Shown: positions 6,227-12,786 of the stretch, piece after piece | Position numbering within the stretch: the stretch's first letter is position 1 | Layout: each line of letters starts with the position of its first letter | Assembly (NCBI GenBank): GCA_023441255.1 | Contig: JAEZPW010000257.1 | Span: 1-12,786 of the forward strand | Direction of reading: 5' to 3' | DNA: 12,786 nt | Source: Acidobacteriota bacterium | Lineage (GTDB): Bacteria > Acidobacteriota > Terriglobia > Terriglobales > Acidobacteriaceae | The notes under the pieces: generated by a model | The model's database searches: none | What the model was told of the DNA's origin: nothing | What the model saw: the letters and a program-made list of their open reading frames with translations, nothing else | Made by a program: the position numbers and the translations under genes

Positions 6227-8164
6227 GTGAGTGCGGGAGTAGCAGTTGGCGCGAGTAAAACCAGCGAGATCGTTTCGGTCAAAGAGTTTGTGCAGTCGGT
6301 TCTTTGGCCTTACGTGGGTGGGGTGAAGCTGACCGGTACGGTCACGACTGGCAGCGGTCCGCGGGGCATGCACCTGCGGTTTGTTCATCCTGATTGTCAG
6401 TTCTGGTATCCGAATGGCGCGTTGGCCTCTAGTTTTTTCCTCTCGGCTGGTTCGCATCTGTCTCGTGATACGCAGATTGTTTTCACGCTTGAGCCCGCAG
6501 GTCCAAGGGAGCGTGAGAAACAGAGCAACCCAGACCTTCTCCAGGCAAAGCTTATCAGCGCATCCGAGGATGAATACGCAAAAGCCAAGGGCCACTTCGA
6601 GTCCTGGTTTCAAGAAGTTTCAACACAAGAGCGATTGGCGCATTTGGAATCCAGTGCACAACATATTGACAACCTCCGCTCAAATCTCGATCGTACCGTT
6701 CAGCAAATGGTCGATGCTAAAAGCACCGAGCTCGATCAGCAGCGACTAGAGCTTGGCGGCAAGATCAGGAGTTTAGACGAGGCGAAAAAACAAGTTGATC
6801 AGGTGGTTGAGGACCGAGTCCGAGCCGACAAGAACAAATGGCAGCAGCTTCACAATTCCGTTAACAAGCAGCTCGCCGACCTCAGCGCACAAAAGTCCTC
6901 GCTCGATCTTCGCCAGAAAGAATTGGACAAATTTTCTCAAGAGAAGGCTGACTTTGAAGCTTCTGGCGCCGCAGCAGTATTCAGGGCACTACAGAATGCT
7001 CGTAAAAGGAAGTCGGATGCACCCGCGAAGGAATTCGCGCCCCTTGATCCAAGTTTTCTCAAGGCTGACATCTACAAGCTGTTCGACGGCGCAACACCAA
7101 AGGACATCGTTCAGCGTTTTGTATTGTCATTGGCTGCTGCGGTTGAGGTGGGCCAGTTCATCGTTCTCTGTGGACGAACCGGGGTCGGCAAAACTAGCTT
7201 GGTGACCCGAACGGCTCAATTTTTGGGCGCAGCCTGTGACATTATTCCTGTTCGCCCTGCTTGGATTGATCCAACCGATGTTCTGGGTTTCATTGATCCG
7301 GACAAACAGCGCTTTGTTCCAACCCCATCGATAGACGCCATCTTAGAAGCGGCTGAAAATACGAATCGCTTCCATTTTCTCGGCCTTGATGAGATGAACT
7401 TGAGCAGGGTCGAAAATTACGCCGCGGACATTCTCAGCACATTCGAGAAATCTCGGGATGGCGAGCCAAAGTCGCAACTGCAGCTCTATTCACAATATTA
7501 CGAGGATACATTCTGGGCTGCGATCGACGATGCTCAGAAGAGTGAAACCAGCCAAAGCGAAGTAACGCTTTCCAATTTGCATCGTTACCCGGCCCGAGTT
7601 TCAATTCCTAAGAATCTTGTGCTGTTTGGGACGTTGAATCTTGACGAGAGTGCGAACGCACCAAGCCCGAAGTTTCTCGATAGAAGTTCCGTAATTCAAT
7701 TTGAATCGCCAGAACCGATAACGCTAGTGAGTGCTTCTTCCAAATCTCATGGAAGACCTGTAGGCCGCACACTGCTCGTCGGCGACTTCAGTTCGACCAT
7801 TAGTGCCTCTCGATGCACGCAGAACGAACTGAACGACTTTCTTAAGCCTATCCGAGACTTGAACAGTGAATGGAATGAACTGGATGTCCGTCTTTCCTTC
7901 CGTTTTCAGAGTACGGCCCGCGCATTTTTCAAAGGATCTCGTGCCTTTGATATTTCGATTGATGAAGCGCGGGATCTTCTTTGTCTGTGTAAAGTTTTGC
8001 CGCGACTGTACTTTCATGAAGACGATTACGCCGTGGGGCGCCAGAGAACGAAGAAAAGTTGCTTAGAGTCTTTACTTACGAAGATGCGTGACATGCCACT
8101 CTCCAGAGCAGCGATTTCTCGGATGTTGTCCTCCGGACAATCCTTCGTAAAGTACCTGGAGTAG
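6227..8164 (+). CDS. McrB-like AAA+ NTPase with N-terminal OB-like domain and coiled coil
   Basis: A 645-residue motor subunit. Residues about 15-110 form a beta-rich domain (LTGTVTTGSG..., LRFVHPD, TQIVFTLEPAGP) whose strand and motif order recall an OB/cold-shock fold. About 125-265 is a long heptad-rich, charged coiled coil. The AAA+ part has Walker A GRTGVGKTS (316-324, K322), the McrB-type WIDPTDVLGFIDP segment, Walker B LDEMNLSRVE (D388, E389), a sensor-like NLDES (471-475) and FLDRSS (D485, R486). McrB proteins hydrolyse GTP and drive a nuclease partner in type IV restriction; the classical MNxxDR motif is altered here, so nucleotide preference is unsure. The next gene begins 3 nt later and encodes the McrC-like nuclease. 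Coiled-coil-fused McrB next to a DUF2357 nuclease matches the CoCoNuT group, which has been predicted to act on RNA; this link is from memory and inferred. Confidence 0.82.
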   Translation: MSAGVAVGASKTSEIVSVKEFVQSVLWPYVGGVKLTGTVTTGSGPRGMHLRFVHPDCQFWYPNGALASSFFLSAGSHLSRDTQIVFTLEPAGPREREKQSNPDLLQAKLISASEDEYAKAKGHFESWFQEVSTQERLAHLESSAQHIDNLRSNLDRTVQQMVDAKSTELDQQRLELGGKIRSLDEAKKQVDQVVEDRVRADKNKWQQLHNSVNKQLADLSAQKSSLDLRQKELDKFSQEKADFEASGAAAVFRALQNARKRKSDAPAKEFAPLDPSFLKADIYKLFDGATPKDIVQRFVLSLAAAVEVGQFIVLCGRTGVGKTSLVTRTAQFLGAACDIIPVRPAWIDPTDVLGFIDPDKQRFVPTPSIDAILEAAENTNRFHFLGLDEMNLSRVENYAADILSTFEKSRDGEPKSQLQLYSQYYEDTFWAAIDDAQKSETSQSEVTLSNLHRYPARVSIPKNLVLFGTLNLDESANAPSPKFLDRSSVIQFESPEPITLVSASSKSHGRPVGRTLLVGDFSSTISASRCTQNELNDFLKPIRDLNSEWNELDVRLSFRFQSTARAFFKGSRAFDISIDEARDLLCLCKVLPRLYFHEDDYAVGRQRTKKSCLESLLTKMRDMPLSRAAISRMLSSGQSFVKYLE

Positions 8165-8167
8165 TGA

Positions 8168-10144
8168 ATGGAGCCCCTACAGTTCTATGACCAGCAAAGC
8201 GGCGCGAGAATTGATGAGAATGAAGACGGAGTCATAATTCTCCAGCAGTACCGTCCTTGGCACGTCACTTCGGCAGTGCCGGGCGCGACCGTTTTCTGTG
8301 AGGTTGATGGTGAGGAGTACGAACTGCGGCGTTCGTCCGATGGAAGACTATCTCTTCCACCCGAACAAGTTGAAAAGATAGAAGACTACAAAGGAAGCAA
8401 AGCCGGGCTATTGCGGTTCCGTTGCAAAGAATCGAATCGTTCTGTGTCGGCTTATGTGACGCCTGGAAGCATGTCGGACGCGGTATTCCTCGCAATCGTA
8501 AGGCGGCTCGAAGCTCTTGCTGTTTTTCCGCGTGGCTTTCATCAAGCCCCCGTTTGGGCAAATCGCAGCAAGGATGGCGGCCAGGACTCGTTCCAGCAAC
8601 TGGCAGACGCATTCTTACGGTTCTTCAAGACTCTGAGAACCGGGCTGAGCGTCATCGAGAAGAGCCCTGCTAAGGACTTACGTCTGCTACCAACTATTGT
8701 TCGTTGCTCAAATGAAGCGAGTAGCCCCGTCAACTCGCGCATTGCAATCGCGAGACTCCGGAATAAGGGTAAACGGACAGCAGTCGCGCTGCACGTACAG
8801 GAAAGTAGCAGTACTCCCGAAAACGCGTTTCTTGCGTACTGCATAAAGTGGGCAGGGCGTGTTGCTTCCGCTCTGGAAGAGAGACTATGCGCTCAACGGC
8901 AGTCTTTTGTGGCCATTCTGTCTGCGCACGACAGCACTAAAGGGAACAAGCGGTTTCAAAAGTGGGTTTCAGGCAAGCAGATGATCGAGGAACCGATTTC
9001 TGCCGCGATTTTCAAACTGAAAGCGAATGAAACGAAGTGCCAGGAAGCAGAGATATGGTTGGGGCATGCAGCAAGCTCGGCGCGATTCTTACGTGAGCAG
9101 AGCGAATACAGGTATCCACGTCCGACGCCTCGCTTGGCGCTGTCTCTTGAATATGGGCCGATATATCGGTCTTACAAGAAGCTGAAAGCGCAGTCCTGGG
9201 GGCAACTGAGTCTGGGGCCGCTGGCAGAGGCCAAGGAATTACAGCTCAAAGCCTTAAAACCCACGTGGAGCCTCTTCCAAACATGGATATTGATTGAGCT
9301 TTATGATCGCCTTACCTCTGAGTTTGGGTTCGTACAAGATTCGCGGGAGCCGTCTCCTATGGAGTCGATTGTTTTTCACGGAAGCGATGCGGAGATGTCT
9401 CGCCGGAATATCGATCTGACTTTTACACCAAAGAACTCCACGGAAGTGATCTCTTTGAGAATTGAATACGAGCCGGAAGTGCGCCGACCACGATTGCTCG
9501 ACAATGCTCAATCGAAATTGACGCCGGACATACTACTCACGGTTAGGTATAGGGGTGTGGAGTCGGTGTTTGTCATCGATGCGAAGTACCGTACATATAG
9601 CAGCAAGCCTGGCCTGTCTTACCAAGACGAACTCGCGAAGTTCGGTGTACAGAGCTTTTGGGGACTGGACATCCTGGGAACTGCAACCAAATACGTAAAC
9701 AAGATACAGAACTGCAAGGCAGCATTCATGCTTCACAGTGATGCCACCTCTGGATATTCGTTCTGGGGTGGCGAACGGGACACGGGAGGCAGAGACGGCA
9801 ACTCGGTGCTGAGGCTTGGACAGTTTTGTGGACACAAGATAGGCGCAGTGCATGTCTATCCAGGTGATCTGCAGACGTTTGATGTGCTTCTCAAGTGCTT
9901 TTTGATGTATCACGTTCGAGCAGACAGTTTCTGTTGGCGGTGTGGACAGAAAGTCGTGGGCGAAGCAAACCCTCCTTATGTTGGAACCTACTATCACTGC
10001 GATTGCGGCGAGTTCTGGGTGGTGAGCAACTGCACAGGAACAGGCAAGCACCGGATCGTTAAGATTGGGAACCCAACATTCCACAAGACGCAGCCGAACG
10101 ACGCATGGAATTGCACGTGTCCCGAGTGTGGGGACATACTATGA
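8168..10144 (+). CDS. McrC-like DUF2357/PD-(D/E)XK nuclease with C-terminal zinc ribbons
   Basis: A 658-residue partner of the McrB-like protein, starting 3 nt after its stop with a GGAG (8158-8161) inside the upstream gene. The first roughly 400 residues fit the DUF2357 type of McrC-related proteins, ending in a helix WSLFQTWILIELYDRL typical of the region before the nuclease. The nuclease core (DUF524/PDDEXK_7-like) shows D454 in TPDILLTV and D471-A-K473 in VFVIDAKYR, a D-x16-DxK pattern with an intact lysine. After it, residues 589-658 carry many cysteines: CWRC (589-592), CDC (611-613), C622 and CTCPEC (649-654). They probably form one or two zinc ribbons. In McrBC systems this protein delivers DNA (or, in CoCoNuT-like systems, possibly RNA) cleavage under control of the motor. 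The zinc-rich tail is not part of ordinary McrC and may recognise a substrate. Confidence 0.82.
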   Translation: MEPLQFYDQQSGARIDENEDGVIILQQYRPWHVTSAVPGATVFCEVDGEEYELRRSSDGRLSLPPEQVEKIEDYKGSKAGLLRFRCKESNRSVSAYVTPGSMSDAVFLAIVRRLEALAVFPRGFHQAPVWANRSKDGGQDSFQQLADAFLRFFKTLRTGLSVIEKSPAKDLRLLPTIVRCSNEASSPVNSRIAIARLRNKGKRTAVALHVQESSSTPENAFLAYCIKWAGRVASALEERLCAQRQSFVAILSAHDSTKGNKRFQKWVSGKQMIEEPISAAIFKLKANETKCQEAEIWLGHAASSARFLREQSEYRYPRPTPRLALSLEYGPIYRSYKKLKAQSWGQLSLGPLAEAKELQLKALKPTWSLFQTWILIELYDRLTSEFGFVQDSREPSPMESIVFHGSDAEMSRRNIDLTFTPKNSTEVISLRIEYEPEVRRPRLLDNAQSKLTPDILLTVRYRGVESVFVIDAKYRTYSSKPGLSYQDELAKFGVQSFWGLDILGTATKYVNKIQNCKAAFMLHSDATSGYSFWGGERDTGGRDGNSVLRLGQFCGHKIGAVHVYPGDLQTFDVLLKCFLMYHVRADSFCWRCGQKVVGEANPPYVGTYYHCDCGEFWVVSNCTGTGKHRIVKIGNPTFHKTQPNDAWNCTCPECGDIL

Positions 10145-10208
10145 CCATCGGCTGATACCCATGCCTATTCCTTCCTCCACATTGGCGCTTGGCATCCCGA
10201 CGAATGTC

Positions 10209-10251
10209 TGACCCTTATTTGACCCACGTTTCTTGGGTCAAATAAGGGTCA
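10209..10251 (+). terminator. Perfect 18-bp hairpin after the McrBC-like operon
   Basis: An exact inverted repeat with 18-nt arms, TGACCCTTATTTGACCCA (10209-10226) and its reverse complement (10234-10251), around a 7-nt loop CGTTTCT. It is followed by ACGTAATTTTT. It starts 65 nt after the stop of the McrC-like gene and about 95 nt before the tRNA fragment. A transcription terminator for the operon is the simplest reading. The unusually long perfect stem could also be a recombination-linked or structural element. Confidence 0.55.
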
Positions 10252-10345
10252 CGTAATTTTTCGTCCTCCGTAACTTGCTGATTCTTAAAGCTCCCGTGAG
10301 TGGTCATCTGCACCGCTATGTCGTTGAAAATACAGCATCTCACGA

Positions 10346-11913
<1,568 letters not shown>

Positions 11914-11928
11914 GCACAGTACCCAGAA

Positions 11929-12159
11929 TCAGGTTCGAACGCGAGCATTTTGGAGCCAGGACCGCAAGATTCTTGCGAACGTAACGAGGCGCTCGCGGCA
12001 GCTTCGCCACGTATCGTCCGACAAGGAGTGCCCGAAGCGTGCCTCGATGACATGGCGTGCTTGCGGTTCGCGCTCCTCCGCTCGCGGTGATGCACTGGCA
12101 GCTTGCTTTACGTCCGGCTCGCTCGGTGCCTGCTGCTTGAGTGGGACACGGCGGTTCAT
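11929..12159 (-). CDS. Small protein preceding the recombinase (76 aa)
   Basis: A 76-residue protein whose ATG (12157-12159) overlaps the stop of the upstream gene by four bases (ATGA) and whose stop lies 15 nt before the recombinase ATG. This placement strongly suggests translational coupling in a three-gene operon. The first roughly 35 residues are low-complexity, Ala/Glu/Arg-rich and likely disordered; the rest (HVIEARFGHSLSDDTWRSCRERLVTFARIL) looks helical. I do not recognise a family. A role as recombination directionality or accessory factor is possible given its neighbour, but is only a guess. An in-frame GTG at 12165 could add two residues. Confidence 0.6.
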   Translation of the reverse strand: MNRRVPLKQQAPSEPDVKQAASASPRAEEREPQARHVIEARFGHSLSDDTWRSCRERLVTFARILRSWLQNARVRT

Positions 12160-12786
12160 GGGCACGGCTCAAATGCACCTAACAACGTGAAAACGTCGAT
12201 GATGGCGGTGTGATCGCGCACCGTGTCGCTAAGCGCACCCGAAAGGAGGGTGTACATATTTACGCGGTCCTTGGGTAACACGACGATTAGCGTCAGCGTG
12301 ATGCCATGCTCAGCGTTGCGCACCGCGTTCGCTGCGGCCGTCTGTGCGGGGTCTGATACCTCGATCTCCAGCGCGACAAAATCGCCAAGCACGATGCTCA
12401 ACGCGGCTCCCAAGGGTTGCGCCAGGCGCAACGCGTTCAACAGTGACGGGCTACACGCTACCCCAAGATCAACGGACTTTTTGGCCAGACGCGCCTCTAC
12501 CACGGCTTCGGGAATGCGGGCTTGGAGTTGCTGCACGATCCACTGGTGCTGAACGCTACCGGGAGTTGGTCGCGGCATGACTTTGCCCAACCACGCATAG
12601 CCGGTAGGTGTCAGGCGCAACACGGCACTTGTGCCGCCGCGCCCCGCGCGCGTCTGAATGACGTGTGTCTCAAGCAAGCCGTTACCCACAAGGCGCTCTT
12701 TGCTGCGCGCGCCCACTTGGTTTGCAACGCCGATGGCGCGAAATGCCTCGGTGGTACCAATCAGCGGCCGCTGGCTCACGAGTGTG
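12156..12786 (-). CDS. Winged-helix-containing mobile-element protein, 5' end outside window
   Basis: The frame is open to the right edge, so the start is not seen; 209 residues are visible, and a GTG at 12777-12779 is only one possible start. The first part (about 10-65 from that GTG) looks like a winged helix: FRAIGVANQVGARSKERLV, GNGLLETHVIQ, GGTSAVLRLTPTG. The second part has VDLGVAC and later VALEIEVSDP. This D...ExE arrangement is reminiscent of nuclease-like folds but lacks the usual lysine. From memory it resembles the C-terminal region of HerA/DUF87-type ATPases found in integrative elements, which would make this the tail of a larger protein; this is tentative. It is the upstream member of the operon with the small protein and the recombinase. 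Confidence 0.6.
   Translation of the reverse strand, partial: TLVSQRPLIGTTEAFRAIGVANQVGARSKERLVGNGLLETHVIQTRAGRGGTSAVLRLTPTGYAWLGKVMPRPTPGSVQHQWIVQQLQARIPEAVVEARLAKKSVDLGVACSPSLLNALRLAQPLGAALSIVLGDFVALEIEVSDPAQTAAANAVRNAEHGITLTLIVVLPKDRVNMYTLLSGALSDTVRDHTAIIDVFTLLGAFEPCP

Noticed and set aside
9533..10084. 183-aa minus-strand open frame
   Set aside because: Antisense to the nuclease and zinc part of the McrC-like gene; its composition looks like a mirrored coding shadow.

Overview
The window looks like an accessory (defence/mobile) region of a bacterial chromosome. The host is probably a soil or environmental bacterium. The small orphan protein at 5815-6084 and the general codon style remind me of Acidobacteriota, but this is a weak, memory-based guess. 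No ribosomal or core metabolic gene is present to fix the taxonomy.

Layout of the left part, all on the + strand. (1) The 3' end of a CPBP (CAAX-like) membrane protease gene, 2-229. (2) A tight three-gene cassette, 531-2841: a beta-CASP-type metallo-beta-lactamase nuclease, a 55-residue protein with four CxxC knuckles, and a PD-(D/E)XK nuclease-like protein, followed by a hairpin terminator. (3) A small metallophosphoesterase, 3054-3695. (4) A small DUF6915-like protein, 3818-4186. (5) A complete AbiE type IV toxin-antitoxin pair, 4253-5790, with a palindrome overlapping its almost leaderless start. (6) A small unknown protein, 5815-6084. (7) A two-gene McrBC-like type IV restriction system, 6227-10144. 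Its McrB-like protein has a possible OB/cold-shock-like N-terminus, a coiled coil and an AAA+ motor. Its McrC-like partner has a DUF2357/PD-(D/E)XK core and cysteine-rich zinc modules at the C-terminus. This architecture is close to the CoCoNuT (coiled-coil nuclease tandem) group.

Junction. Downstream of the McrBC pair lies a perfect 18-bp hairpin (10209-10251). It is followed by a 47-nt copy of the 3' half of tRNA-Asn(GTT) (10346-10392) with no 5' half. This is the classic footprint of integration at a tRNA 3' end.

Right part, - strand and visibly more GC-rich. Three genes are packed as an operon that enters from beyond the right edge: a wHTH-containing protein (12156-12786, 5' cut by the window), a 76-aa small protein overlapping it by 4 nt (11929-12159), and a 511-aa large serine recombinase (10378-11913). 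The recombinase stop codon lies inside the tRNA fragment, so its last residues are encoded by tRNA sequence. A core with non-tRNA DNA on its left and the recombinase on its right has attP geometry. I read this either as the joint between two tandem elements in one tRNA-Asn locus or as a captured circular form.

Functionally, the window is a defence island: AbiE abortive infection, McrBC-like restriction and a possible third, undescribed nuclease cassette, next to recombination machinery that could move it.
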